Positions 1-8,002 of a stretch of 64,000 nt of DNA are shown piece after piece. A program made the translations under genes and the position numbers. How positions within the stretch are numbered: the stretch's first letter is position 1; every line of letters starts with the position of its first letter. The notes beneath the pieces were generated by a model. That model had not been told where the DNA came from, did not search any database, and saw only the letters and a list, made by a program, of their open reading frames with translations. Origin of the DNA: Nitrospirae bacterium YQR-1. Lineage in GTDB: Bacteria > Nitrospirota > Thermodesulfovibrionia > Thermodesulfovibrionales > Magnetobacteriaceae. The stretch is from NCBI GenBank assembly GCA_039908095.1, contig JAMOBJ010000010.1:30363-94362 (forward strand), written 5' to 3'.

Positions 1-149
1 GCCTCTCCAATGATTTCAAGTTTCCTTATAACTGCACTAACTGTTCTGTCATCATTTATGAAGTCATCATACCCGGCTTCATCAACAAAATTTTCTATTG
101 CATTCATTGCAGCGATTATATCGTTTACATAAAAATGTAATTTCCTCAT
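1..149 (-). CDS. HepT-like toxin (DUF86/HEPN), partial
   Basis: Partial gene running off the left edge of the window; only the first ~49 codons are present. They read MRKLHFYVNDI..AMNAIENFV..DD..TVSAVIRKLEIIGEA, the typical start of HepT/DUF86 minimal HEPN ribonucleases, which cleave or are AMPylated on RNA-related targets in MNT/HEPN toxin-antitoxin systems. The ATG at 149-147 overlaps the TGA of the upstream nucleotidyltransferase (ATGA), the usual coupling of mntA-hepT pairs. The catalytic RX4-6H motif would lie outside the window, so activity cannot be judged. Identification rests on the N-terminal pattern plus the partner gene. Confidence 0.75.
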   Translation of the reverse strand, partial: MRKLHFYVNDIIAAMNAIENFVDEAGYDDFINDDRTVSAVIRKLEIIGE

Positions 150-457
150 AACGGTATTTTTTCATTGAGGACTTCCTGTCTGATTTCATCCCTTATAGCG
201 CTCTCGGGCACTATGTCAACAGAGGGAAGCCCCAAATACTCTTGTAGAAATAATGACAACCCCACGTGGTCAATAAGGTTTGCACCATCATCATATTCGA
301 CAAGTACATCGAGGTCACTGCCCAGTCTTTGCTCTGCACGCACATAAGAGCCAAAAACACCTCTTAGTTCCGCTCTGTATCGCTCTCTTACGTACCCTTT
401 GAGATTTCTAAGTATTTTTAATAGGTCCTCAATAGCCGGATTATTTGCAATTTCCAT
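146..457 (-). CDS. MntA-like minimal nucleotidyltransferase (antitoxin)
   Basis: 103-residue minimal nucleotidyltransferase of the DNA polymerase beta superfamily. The signature GSYVRAEQRLGSDLDVLVEYD spans residues 36-56, with the GS pair and the metal-binding D48 and D50. In MNT/HEPN systems this protein is the antitoxin and AMPylates a tyrosine of the HEPN partner. Its stop overlaps the start of the hepT-like gene by 4 bp (ATGA), so the two are one translationally coupled unit. Length and motif spacing fit intact MntA proteins. No promoter is obvious in the ~100 bp upstream. Confidence 0.85.
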   Translation of the reverse strand: MEIANNPAIEDLLKILRNLKGYVRERYRAELRGVFGSYVRAEQRLGSDLDVLVEYDDGANLIDHVGLSLFLQEYLGLPSVDIVPESAIRDEIRQEVLNEKIPL

Positions 458-559
458 ATTTTTTCCCTCATCTGCCGCAGTTGTTTCAATTAACCATGTT
501 ATATGCTACACTTAAGGATACAGAGAACTATAAACTCTTTAGAGCAGGGATAAAAAACA

Positions 560-1327
560 TTAATATTTCAGAGTACTACCCAAAAGCGAATAAAACGATG
601 TAAGCACAGGCGCACCTGGGGCAATATCAAAGACCGGTTTACCCAAAAGGTCAACAGTGGAGATACCATCGTCCTCAGGTAAAAATCCGCAAACTGAGAG
701 TCCCCTTGTTGTAGCCTCTTTTTTCAACTCCTCGCTGCCCGCCTCCCTTACACGGTTTACGATTACATGTCTTTCCGATATTTTAAGTCCTAGCTCATCC
801 ATCAGCGCACTGATTCTTTTTGCCGTCTCAAGTGCCTTTACGGTGGCATCCGTTATGGTAAACATTATGTCAACGTTGTTTTCGGTTCTGCGGCTCAGGT
901 GTTCCATGCCGGCTTCTGCGTCAATAACAACAAATGCGTAGTCCTGAGCGAGTTTATCGGTGTACTTGCGGATTACGTTATTTGCTGCGCAGTAGCAGCC
1001 TGGTCCCTCGGGCCTTCCCATCACAAGAAGATCAAACCCCCTTGCCTCCACTATGGACTGCTGGACCTGGTAGTCAAAGAGCTCCCCTGTGCTCATCCCA
1101 CCCGGCCTCTGTCCGCTTAACCGGACACTTTCAAGCGATGACTCCCTTATCCCGCCGATTGTAGCATGAACTTCCACACCAAGTGCCAGATTCAAACAGT
1201 AATTACTATCTGCGTCAACGGCAAGGATAGGCTTACCTGTCTTTTCCATTAAGTACCTTACGGTCAACCCTGCAAGGGTTGTCTTCCCTGTGCCGCCCTT
1301 ACCGGAAAATGCTATTGTATATGCCAT
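560..1327 (-). CDS. cooC: CooC-type MinD-family ATPase (CODH nickel insertion)
   Basis: 255-residue SIMIBI-class ATPase. The deviant Walker A GKGGTGKTT sits at residues 9-17 and the switch AVDADSN at 36-42. A CYC pair (C111, C113) matches the CXC motif through which CooC dimers bind Ni/Zn. CooC loads nickel into the C-cluster of anaerobic carbon monoxide dehydrogenase, in ATP-dependent fashion, in the cytoplasm. No cooS/acsA gene lies in the window, so this copy is an orphan here. It could serve a CODH or CODH/acetyl-CoA synthase encoded elsewhere. Family assignment is firm; the exact partner is unknown. Confidence 0.88.
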   Translation of the reverse strand: MAYTIAFSGKGGTGKTTLAGLTVRYLMEKTGKPILAVDADSNYCLNLALGVEVHATIGGIRESSLESVRLSGQRPGGMSTGELFDYQVQQSIVEARGFDLLVMGRPEGPGCYCAANNVIRKYTDKLAQDYAFVVIDAEAGMEHLSRRTENNVDIMFTITDATVKALETAKRISALMDELGLKISERHVIVNRVREAGSEELKKEATTRGLSVCGFLPEDDGISTVDLLGKPVFDIAPGAPVLTSFYSLLGSTLKY

Positions 1328-1394
1328 GGTAATAAAACTCCTGTTTATCGGTTTACAGACTCATCGGTAAAGCCGGCGGTCTGTTGATATTTGC

Positions 1395-2003
1395 TTATTT
1401 TTTTCTTACTCCCTCAACCAAGATAACAGCATATTGAGGATGTTCAAATGGGTGAACATCAGGAAATCTGCTATATAACCATCCCGTAAAAATCTCTTTG
1501 CCGCCCTCCACAATAGTGACATTAACAGCCGGGTTGTTCGGTTCATTGGACATGGAAGTCATCGTAAGGGCGTCCATCCTGAAATCAGGAAGCAGCTGCC
1601 CAACATGTATAACAATCCCTGAGCCTCTAACCTTATACTTGTCACCAATCTTAACCTCTGCAGTTTCCTGTTTATTGGTTTTCTTATCAGTTATCAATAA
1701 CTTTACCGACTCCCACGTATTCTTTACGTCCTCCGGCACAAGGATTTCCATTTTGGGTTTTACTGAGTCCTTACCGCCACCGTGCCCCTGTGGTTTCACA
1801 TCGTCTCTGCCGTGAGAGTTTGTGCCGCCTGCGCTCTTTGAACCTTCGTTATGACTGACCATATATTTTTCAGGATTTTTCGGCACCTCTGATTCTACCT
1901 CTTTCTTTTTTGTGCACGATGTAAAAAGTAAAAATGATATCATCAAAAAAACGGAAACACCCATGCCCTTTTTATTTAACACCATAGCCGCCTTTTGCTT
2001 CAA
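1395..2003 (-). CDS. DUF2155-domain lipoprotein
   Basis: 202 residues. A Lys-rich N-terminus and hydrophobic stretch end in a lipobox-like LLFTSC, predicting a lipoprotein with Cys ~30 as the modified residue. A low-complexity Gly/His/Lys linker (residues ~50-85) precedes a C-terminal DUF2155 domain. That domain is recognisable by the sequence GWLYSRFPDVHPFEHPQYAVIL near the end (WLxSxFPxxxxFxHPxY pattern). The domain is widespread in Proteobacteria and Nitrospirota but has no established function. The gene lies 67 bp downstream of no obvious partner; cooC follows it on the same strand and could be co-transcribed. Confidence 0.7.
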   Translation of the reverse strand: MKQKAAMVLNKKGMGVSVFLMISFLLFTSCTKKKEVESEVPKNPEKYMVSHNEGSKSAGGTNSHGRDDVKPQGHGGGKDSVKPKMEILVPEDVKNTWESVKLLITDKKTNKQETAEVKIGDKYKVRGSGIVIHVGQLLPDFRMDALTMTSMSNEPNNPAVNVTIVEGGKEIFTGWLYSRFPDVHPFEHPQYAVILVEGVRKK

Positions 2004-2104
2004 AATTTCTCAAAGGCAAACTCTAAAACCAGCCTGCCGCTGTCTGATAATTTTAACTTGCCTGTAATATCTTTGTCAATGTTACCCCCGGAATCCAATG
2101 CTAC

Positions 2105-2359
2105 TGTCTAATTGCAAAAGTAATAGATATTTCAAATAATTCTGATTAATTTTTTAAAAGAGGAGATTACCACGTCGCTGTGCTCCTCGTAATGACGGAT
2201 AGAAACGTCAACGCACAGCCCAGCGCCGTCATTGCGAACCCCAAAGGGGTGTGGCAATCTCAGCCCTTAAAGGTAAAACTCATTGACAACGAAATTTTGC
2301 AAGCCATTATAAAAAGGATATAACTCTGAAAAACTATCGCAAACTTCTGCAATTAGACA
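2105..2359. mobile_element. 255-bp MITE-like element with 17-bp inverted repeats and CTAC duplication
   Basis: The left end (2105-2121) and the reverse complement of the right end (2343-2359) read TGTCTAATTGCARAAGT with 16 of 17 identical positions. CTAC occurs immediately outside both ends (2101-2104 and 2360-2363), as expected for a 4-bp target-site duplication. There is no ORF inside. The centre holds a second inverted pair of 36-bp arms (2163-2198 and 2226-2261) that share GAGATTRCCAC at one end and CGYAATGACGG at the other. This is the layout of a non-autonomous insertion element. The parent transposase family cannot be named from this window. Confidence 0.7.
2163..2261. repeat. Internal palindromic repeat (two 36-bp arms)
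   Basis: Left arm 2163-2198 begins GAGATTACCACG and ends CGTAATGACGG. The right arm, read on the other strand (2261-2226), begins GAGATTGCCACA and ends CGCAATGACGG. The middle of each arm differs, and the right arm has its own small CCCC..GGGG palindrome. Such arms occur as dispersed palindromic repeats in many Nitrospirota and Desulfobacterota genomes. Here they sit inside the MITE-like element. Confidence 0.6.
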
Positions 2360-2498
2360 CTACAATCATTGAGATTTGCTGTGGGAACACACAGAATATC
2401 AGACTCAGGTAAATGTCACTTTATGTCAATGTGTGACAACTTTTGTCAGTTTTTATCACGAAAAATCTCTATTACCATCTATTCCGTGCTCTTTTATC

Positions 2499-2514
2499 TG
2501 GCATACAAATTGCT
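2499..2514 (+). promoter_or_regulatory. Sigma-54 promoter of the pilin gene
   Basis: TGGCATACAAATTGCT matches the sigma-54 consensus TGGCAC-N5-TTGCW at all but one position, with the invariant GG at -24 and GC at -12. It predicts a start near 2525 and a ~160-nt leader before the pilin ATG at 2686. Sigma-54 control of the major pilin is established in Pseudomonas, Geobacter and Myxococcus. The leader contains a short hairpin (GGTGGTT 2644-2650 with AACCGCC 2654-2660) just ahead of the ribosome binding site GGAGG at 2675-2679. Confidence 0.75.
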
Positions 2515-2685
2515 ATAATATTAATTAGCAGACAGGGCACGAAAGTGGATCATGAGACCGGCTTAATATGTTTGTTAAGTGAATGACAGGAATTATGGGG
2601 TTGGCTGAGATGATAGATTTAGGAGTGCAACTGTCGGTTAATGGGTGGTTTTTAACCGCCTATAAAAGCAATTTGGAGGTTTCAG

Positions 2686-3255
2686 ATGTTTAAAGTAATA
2701 TCGGATTTGAAAAACAGAGGGGAACGAGGCTTTACTTTGATTGAGCTCTTAATAGTTATTGCAATCATCGGTATTCTGACGGCAATAGCAGTTCCTGCGT
2801 TCCTCGGGCAGAGAGAAAAAGCAAAAGTAAGAGCAGTTGAATCAGGTGCAAAGGGCGCAGTATCGGATTTACAGTCATATCTTGATGCATATGTTGCCGG
2901 AGACCCCTATATAATAGTGTCAGATGCATCAGGTGCACAGGGTTGTATCCAGTCCACATTAGCTACCAACACCGGAAAAACATGTAATGCCGTTTATAAT
3001 GAGGGTAGTGCAGGAACTTACACCGCATTTCCCGGTGGTATAGCAGGCGTGATTACACATTTTATCTCACATCACTCATTCAAAGGTGATAAGAGCCCCT
3101 ACACAGGTAATACATTGTTTATTTCCGCAACCCCTGCCGCCGGAGATGAGGGTGTTGTATTTGTAACTCCCGCTGCCAGCCGTGCAGTTAACGTTTTGGC
3201 ATATACCACTAATGTAACCACTGCTGTGTTCAGCCAGATGGTAACCACCCGTTAG
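2686..3255 (+). CDS. pilA: Type IV pilin (PilA-like)
   Basis: 189-residue prepilin. After a short basic leader the prepilin peptidase site is G15|F16, followed by FTLIELLIVIAIIGILTAIA, with the conserved Glu at mature position 5 (E20). The globular part contains two cysteines (about C86 and C97) that could form a loop disulfide. It would be processed by PilD in the inner membrane and assembled into a type IV pilus for adhesion, twitching or electron transfer. It has a strong SD (GGAGG), its own sigma-54 promoter and a 13-bp-stem terminator. It is therefore a monocistronic major-pilin gene, and no other pil gene is nearby. A pseudopilin role cannot be excluded. Confidence 0.88.
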   Translation: MFKVISDLKNRGERGFTLIELLIVIAIIGILTAIAVPAFLGQREKAKVRAVESGAKGAVSDLQSYLDAYVAGDPYIIVSDASGAQGCIQSTLATNTGKTCNAVYNEGSAGTYTAFPGGIAGVITHFISHHSFKGDKSPYTGNTLFISATPAAGDEGVVFVTPAASRAVNVLAYTTNVTTAVFSQMVTTR

Positions 3256-3294
3256 TTAACAACAATTGTCTCTTTACAACAGAGATTTAGAAAG

Positions 3295-3333
3295 CAACGG
3301 GAAGGACGTTAAGTCCTTCCCGTTGTTTTGTTT
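3295..3333 (+). terminator. Rho-independent terminator of the pilin gene
   Basis: Perfect 13-bp stem CAACGGGAAGGAC (3295-3307) with GTCCTTCCCGTTG (3313-3325) and a GTTAA loop, followed by TTTTGTTT. It lies 40 bp after the pilin stop codon. Confidence 0.9.
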
Positions 3334-3341
3334 ACACAACT

Positions 3342-3449
3342 TATACCAATTCGCAGTCAGAAGTAAACGCAGGCGGAAAGGAACAAGCGACGCCCCTGAG
3401 CTTTCGCCTAGGCCAACGAAGTTAGACGATTGATTGCGGATTGGTATTA
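3342..3449. repeat. TAATACC-family palindromic repeat, copy 1
   Basis: 108 bp. The left end reads TATACCAATTCGCAGTCAGA and the right end, on the other strand, TAATACCAATCCGCAATCAA. The inner parts match the two arm types of the other copies: one arm with AAGTAAACGCAGGCGG, the other with CGTCTAACTTCGTTGGC. It fills the gap between the pilin terminator and the next gene, ending 6 bp before that gene's most likely ATG. Confidence 0.8.
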
Positions 3450-3454
3450 TAGTT

Positions 3455-5263
3455 ATGAAAGACAACACCGGCAAAACAGCGTATCTGCACCATGCTGTTT
3501 ATTTGGGTATTGTTTTTGCAGTTTCCGTTATTATCTATATCCCTGCATTTAAAAGCGGCCTCATATGGGATGATGATGAAATAATCAAAGGGGCAATGCT
3601 TTTCAATAAAAAAAAGCCCTATGACATTTTTACTTGTTACGGTCTGTACTACAGACCAATAACAACATTGTCTTTTGCTTTTGACTATACTATCTGGCAT
3701 ATTAATGCCATCGGATACCATATCCACAATGTTGTGATTCATGCTTTAAACTCAATGCTTCTATATGCAGCTTCTTTTATCTTTTTTAAGAACTGGAAGC
3801 TCTTTCCACATAATTTCTCAGGCGCCTCTTTTTTTTGTGCCCTCCTCTTTTCACTGCATCCCATTCATACCGAATCTGTTGCCTGGATATCTGCAAGAAC
3901 TGATTTGCTTGCCACATTTTTCTTTTTGTTTGCTTTTATAGCCCTTTTGCTTTTCTTACATGAAAAAAAACGTGAAGGATTGTTTCTTATATCGGTTTTT
4001 TTCGTGTTTTCTCTTCTTTCCAAGGAAAACGCTATTGTTTTTATTGCAATAGCTTTGGTATATGTCTTCATTGCCGGAGCTTCTAAAAAAGACGCAGCCC
4101 TTGTTTGTGTTTCTATGGCTGCAACGCTGGTTGTTTATATGTTTTTGAGAAAGTTTGTATGGTTGAAGGATTTATTAAAAACTCCCGGTACCTCAGGAGC
4201 TTTTTTAGTTAAAAACACCTCACCATACTCCGCCGTTGAAACCCTTATAAACTCAACCGCCTACTACTACGAAAAATTGCTGCTTCCGTTGAATTTAAGC
4301 ATCATTCCAGAGGTACCCACCAGCTGGGCCTATCCTGTGTTATTTATTTTGCCGCTTATTCTATTAGTGTTTTTAATAATAAGACGGAACTTTTTAGCTG
4401 CTTTTTGGTTGCTATGGCTGGGGCTCACCCTGATGCCTTCCCTTGCTATAGCAGTGTCTCAGATAGCTGCACCTATCGGAGAGCGCTACTTGTATCTTCC
4501 CTCCGCCGGATTATGCTTCTTACTGGTTATGCTCTTATATCCGCCGCTGGAACACTCCACAGGCAGTGGCAGCAACCGGCCTTTAACCGGGCAATTGGCT
4601 CTGCTTGTTGTTATCTGTTTAACCTATGCACTGCTGACTTATAACCGCCTCTCCGATTGGAGCTCTGATTTCACTATCTGGCAGGATGCTGCCGAGAAAA
4701 ATCCCCGCTCCGATATAACAAAAACCAATTACGGAATAGCTCTGTTGAGGCAGCAGAAGTTCAATGAGGCGGAAAGGCAGTTTCAAGATGCACTCAATCT
4801 CAAACACTTAAGCCATGAAAAAAAATCTATCGTGCTCAATTCTTTGAGTATCATTGAGATAGAAAGAAAAAACTACCACAGGGCTGAAACCCTCCTTTTT
4901 GAATCTATAAATGAAAACCCGCACAATGTCGGCTCATATAATAATCTGGGATATCTGTATATGAAATTAGGCTCTCAAGCAGATGATTTTGCAGCAAAAG
5001 AACCGCTTATTCTGAAAGCCGTCGAGGTGTTTAATGAGTCACTTAAATATGCAAAGGAGATCAAAGAGATAAACTTTAACCTTGGGCTTTGCTATCTCGA
5101 ACTCAACGATTTCCAACGCTCAAAAGCATATTTTGATGCTGTGATTCAAAAGGACCCTGCCTCTGACCTGGCACAGAAAAGCATTAACCTTACAGTATAT
5201 CTGGAAATGAAAAAAAAGCAATTGCAGGACAGAGGAATTTTACCTCCGGTACATAACCGATAA
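3455..5263 (+). CDS. TMTC/PMT-like membrane protein with C-terminal TPRs
   Basis: About 602 residues from the ATG at 3455. A longer TTG start at 3434 would lie inside the repeat element and is less likely. After the first membrane segment comes WDDDEII, an acidic loop motif of GT-C glycosyltransferases (PMT/TMTC type), then about ten further hydrophobic segments to residue ~400. The C-terminus (~430-570) carries about four TPR-like helical pairs, for example the stretches NEAERQFQDALNLK and VGSYNNLGYLYMKLGS. The architecture resembles TMTC proteins and bacterial O-glycosylation-type proteins, so transfer of a lipid-linked sugar in the inner membrane is plausible, with TPRs for partner binding. 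Substrate unknown. Confidence 0.65.
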   Translation: MKDNTGKTAYLHHAVYLGIVFAVSVIIYIPAFKSGLIWDDDEIIKGAMLFNKKKPYDIFTCYGLYYRPITTLSFAFDYTIWHINAIGYHIHNVVIHALNSMLLYAASFIFFKNWKLFPHNFSGASFFCALLFSLHPIHTESVAWISARTDLLATFFFLFAFIALLLFLHEKKREGLFLISVFFVFSLLSKENAIVFIAIALVYVFIAGASKKDAALVCVSMAATLVVYMFLRKFVWLKDLLKTPGTSGAFLVKNTSPYSAVETLINSTAYYYEKLLLPLNLSIIPEVPTSWAYPVLFILPLILLVFLIIRRNFLAAFWLLWLGLTLMPSLAIAVSQIAAPIGERYLYLPSAGLCFLLVMLLYPPLEHSTGSGSNRPLTGQLALLVVICLTYALLTYNRLSDWSSDFTIWQDAAEKNPRSDITKTNYGIALLRQQKFNEAERQFQDALNLKHLSHEKKSIVLNSLSIIEIERKNYHRAETLLFESINENPHNVGSYNNLGYLYMKLGSQADDFAAKEPLILKAVEVFNESLKYAKEIKEINFNLGLCYLELNDFQRSKAYFDAVIQKDPASDLAQKSINLTVYLEMKKKQLQDRGILPPVHNR

Positions 5264-5304
5264 GGCAGCCATCTGTAATGATTGTGGAAAGCAGTGAGTT
5301 GAGA

Positions 5305-5348
5305 AAAAAAGATAAGGGGAAAGACGGAGTCATCCCCCCTATCTTTTA
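5305..5348. terminator. Bidirectional terminator between convergent genes
   Basis: An A-rich arm AAAAAGATAAGGGG pairs with CCCCCTATCTTTT across a ~14-nt loop, with one bulge. It lies between the 3' ends of the TPR membrane protein gene and the phosphohexomutase gene. The flanking A and T runs allow it to act on both strands. Confidence 0.6.
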
Positions 5349-5358
5349 CTATCACAGA

Positions 5359-6981
5359 CTAAGCAGCAATAGCGTTTTTAGTGATTTCCTCGGCCTTTTT
5401 AAACATTACGTCTTTTTCGGCCTCCGAGCGTGTTTCGATATAAAATCTGACCTTAGGCTCTGTCCCGGAGGGTCTTATCAGCAGCCACGAGTCATCATTA
5501 AAGACAATCTTTGTACCATCCACAGTGATTAGTGTTTTGACGGTTTTGGTAGTATCGCCAAAGGTAACCGATGTGCCGGGCTGCATGGATTCCCTGATTT
5601 TGGAAAGCTTCTCAATAAGTGGTTTTCCGACAAGGGAGCGGTCAACCTCAACACCTGAGCGGTCAGGGTAAAAGTACCCGAACTCCTCCTGCACGTCTCT
5701 GAAGTAATCGCCGATGTTTTTACCGGTCTTTGCCATCATCTCTATTGCAACCAGAAGTCCGAAGATGGAGTCTTTCTCAAGGGTGTGGTTGTAACCCGAT
5801 ATTCCGTCACTCTCCTCAAATGCAATGATTGCCCGCTCTGAGCCTGAGGGCAGCAGGTAGGGCCTGAAGTTTTTAAATCCCACCATGGTTTCTTTAATGC
5901 CTAGCTCGAGTTTTTCAGCAATAGCATTTACAAAATTGCTTGTTGCCACTGACTTTGTCACAACCCCTCTTAATCCCTTGTATTTATAGAAAAAGTGAAA
6001 AGCCAGTGCTCCAAAGTAATTCATGGGCAGCTCCGTGGTGCCGTCTGTAAATCGTATCCTGTCACCGTCAGGGTCCATGATAACGCCAAGTTTGAGCTTT
6101 GCCGTTGAACCTCTCAGAGCTTCCGTCACCATTTTCATGTTCTTAGAGGAGGGTTCAGGGGCAATTCCACCAAAGAGATAATCATCCTCGGTTCTGAAAT
6201 ACTTTATCTTAGGGGAGTCTCCCAGAAGTCTCTGAGGACGGGTCCTTGTCGAGCCGTGGACATGGTCTATGCAAATAAAACAGTCATTTTCGTCAATAAA
6301 CTTTCTCAGCTCCTGAGTGTTTAAAGTTTTTTTCTTGTTTATAAATTTCTCATAAAGAGCAACGGGGTCAATTGTCTCAAAGTTTGCTTTTTCAGGGTCA
6401 GGAATTGTCAGTTTTTTTTCCATCATTGAGTTGGCAAACTTTTCAATAACTTTTGTGATTTCACTGCCTGCCGGGCCGCCGTCTGAGGGGTTAAACTTAA
6501 ACCCTGCCCACTGAGCAGGATTGTGAGACGGAGTCAGATTTATGGAGCATGATGCGCCCAGCTCCTCAATAGCAGTCGAGAACTCAGGTGTTGTCGTCTC
6601 ACCACTGTAGTATGTCCTGATGCCTTCCTTGCTAAGGAGAGAAATAGCTGTTTTGGCAAAGTCGGGGCCGAGGAATCTATTGTCATGGCCGACTATCACT
6701 CCTCTTTTTTTGATCTCATTGTAGTCCTTCACACCCATTGCCTTCATAACCTCGGGGTCCTGTTCTTTAAACATTTCTATTATTGCCGTTGTAACTATTT
6801 TAAAATTGTTGTACGTATAATCAAAGCCTATCTCTCCGCGCCATCCTGATGTGCCAAATACAACATTAGCAGGCTGCATGTTTTCCCTTGCTATTTTTTC
6901 GATTTCGGAAAGAAGCCCTGCATTTTTCTTCACATCAGACATTATGTCTCTCCAGCACTCTGAAGCGTTCTTGTAAGGCAT
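5359..6981 (-). CDS. Phosphoglucomutase/phosphomannomutase family protein
   Basis: 540 residues, all four alpha-D-phosphohexomutase loops present: GTSGWRGEIG (43-52), the phosphoserine loop TPSHNP (150-155, S152), the Mg-binding DPDGDR (303-308), the sugar loop EESDGIS (389-395) and the phosphate loop RPSGTEP (503-509). It interconverts hexose 1- and 6-phosphates in the cytoplasm and supplies nucleotide-sugar synthesis, which fits the many envelope glycan genes nearby. The start is supported by GGAGG 8-12 bases upstream of the ATG. Glucose versus mannose specificity cannot be decided from the sequence read here. Confidence 0.88.
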   Translation of the reverse strand: MPYKNASECWRDIMSDVKKNAGLLSEIEKIARENMQPANVVFGTSGWRGEIGFDYTYNNFKIVTTAIIEMFKEQDPEVMKAMGVKDYNEIKKRGVIVGHDNRFLGPDFAKTAISLLSKEGIRTYYSGETTTPEFSTAIEELGASCSINLTPSHNPAQWAGFKFNPSDGGPAGSEITKVIEKFANSMMEKKLTIPDPEKANFETIDPVALYEKFINKKKTLNTQELRKFIDENDCFICIDHVHGSTRTRPQRLLGDSPKIKYFRTEDDYLFGGIAPEPSSKNMKMVTEALRGSTAKLKLGVIMDPDGDRIRFTDGTTELPMNYFGALAFHFFYKYKGLRGVVTKSVATSNFVNAIAEKLELGIKETMVGFKNFRPYLLPSGSERAIIAFEESDGISGYNHTLEKDSIFGLLVAIEMMAKTGKNIGDYFRDVQEEFGYFYPDRSGVEVDRSLVGKPLIEKLSKIRESMQPGTSVTFGDTTKTVKTLITVDGTKIVFNDDSWLLIRPSGTEPKVRFYIETRSEAEKDVMFKKAEEITKNAIAA

Positions 6982-7120
6982 TGGTACACCTCCAATGGTA
7001 TTGATTATTAAAGTAAGGGTTTAAACCACAGATAGTCTATCATAAAAAACCATGAATTATCCATAATGGAGCCGCTATAAATATATGTTTTTTTAAATTG
7101 CCAAGGAAATAGTTTTGTTA

Positions 7121-7276
7121 ATGCCGACCTTGCCTCGTGCCGGAGGGGCTACCGGCGCCAGCACAAAATATATACATATTGCACATGACGCCACCGGTAC
7201 CGGTGCGGCTTGGGTACAATTTAATACCGTGACGGCTGAGATTGGCGGCGTGGTGAGGACAGTGTTTTATCAGTAA
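7121..7276 (+). pseudogene. Short Gly/Ala/Thr-rich ORF, possible gene remnant
   Basis: The 338-bp gap between the phosphohexomutase and hicB contains a 51-codon reading frame with unusually GC-rich, protein-like composition (GGATGASTKY.., ATGTGAAWVQFN.., ending TVFYQ). There is no convincing ribosome binding site. The base composition is higher than in the flanking AT-rich spacer, which suggests a fragment left from a longer gene. No family is recognised. It could equally be chance. Confidence 0.25.
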
Positions 7277-7319
7277 GTAAAAAGATGGATGGCTGCAAGC
7301 GTGTCGCCAATATAATAAA

Positions 7320-7757
7320 TTAAGTAATCTCTACATGTAATTTCCTGTGGAATGCTTTTGCAATATTGCTTAATGTTTTTATAGTCGGGTTAGACTTAAG
7401 AGGGTTTTCAAGTCTTTGGTATGTTTGATATTTAACCCCTATCATATTGGCTAATTCAGTTTGACTGATACCTCTTTCCTGTCTTAATTTCTTCAAATTT
7501 ATCGAGATTGATATGCTTGCATCAGGTTCGATAAAATAAATGTTGTCTCCTGTAATATTTGACGGTTCTGGTATGTTTAAATTCCTGATAAAAATAGAGG
7601 TCAAATAACCTGTCAATGCTTCTGTTGCATTGAAGAGAGCCTCTTCAGTTGTTTCGCCTTGAGTCACACATCCTTTTAAATCGGGAAATGTGACAACATA
7701 ATATTCACCATCATCATAGTAGCGTACAAACCTCGCAGGATATTTTAAAGTTTTCAT
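7320..7757 (-). CDS. hicB: HicB-family antitoxin with Xre-type HTH
   Basis: 145 residues. The N-terminal half (1-60) is the HicB partial RNase H fold with YYVVTFPDLKGCVTQGETTEEAL. The C-terminal part (88-140) is an Xre-like helix-turn-helix including ISQTELANMIGVKYQTYQRLE. HicB neutralises HicA and represses the operon. Strong SD AGGAGGT precedes the ATG. It lies 26 bp downstream of hicA, in the common toxin-first order. The DNA-binding domain fits the 20-bp palindrome in the hicA promoter. Confidence 0.88.
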   Translation of the reverse strand: MKTLKYPARFVRYYDDGEYYVVTFPDLKGCVTQGETTEEALFNATEALTGYLTSIFIRNLNIPEPSNITGDNIYFIEPDASISISINLKKLRQERGISQTELANMIGVKYQTYQRLENPLKSNPTIKTLSNIAKAFHRKLHVEIT

Positions 7758-7783
7758 AATTACCTCCTTTTTTTGTATTATAG

Positions 7784-7996
7784 TTACGATGTCTTTTTTT
7801 TTCCTTTTTTTATATCATTGAGGCTTAAACCGCTGTCTTTAAGCAATTGATGTAATGTGCCGCTTTTTAAGTCTTTTTTGTGTACGGGAATTGAGATAGA
7901 GTCGTTTCCTTTCTTATATATATGATGGCTTCCGGCTGTTCTATCAAGCTCCCATCCGTGTTTTTTGATTAATTTAATGAAATCTAAATCTTTCAT
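7784..7996 (-). CDS. hicA: HicA-family mRNA interferase toxin
   Basis: 70 residues from the ATG at 7996. A longer frame reaching 8035 would start inside the promoter and is rejected. The protein has the dsRBD-like HicA fold: KHGWELDRTAGSHHIYKK with the catalytic His at 24-25, then SISIPVHKKDLKSGTLHQLLKDSGL. HicA cleaves mRNA and tmRNA independently of translation. It is followed by hicB in the same transcript. A consensus promoter ends so close to the ATG that the predicted transcription start nearly coincides with it, so translation may be leaderless; no SD is visible. Confidence 0.85.
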   Translation of the reverse strand: MKDLDFIKLIKKHGWELDRTAGSHHIYKKGNDSISIPVHKKDLKSGTLHQLLKDSGLSLNDIKKGKKKTS

Positions 7997-8002
7997 GTTT
8001 TT

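Noticed and set aside
2525..2685. c-di-GMP (GEMM) riboswitch in the pilA leader
   Set aside because: Pilin leaders sometimes carry one, but the conserved GEMM core and tetraloop receptor could not be found; only a short hairpin is visible.
3434..3454. Upstream TTG start for the TPR membrane protein
   Set aside because: It lies inside the TAATACC repeat; the ATG at 3455 is more plausible.
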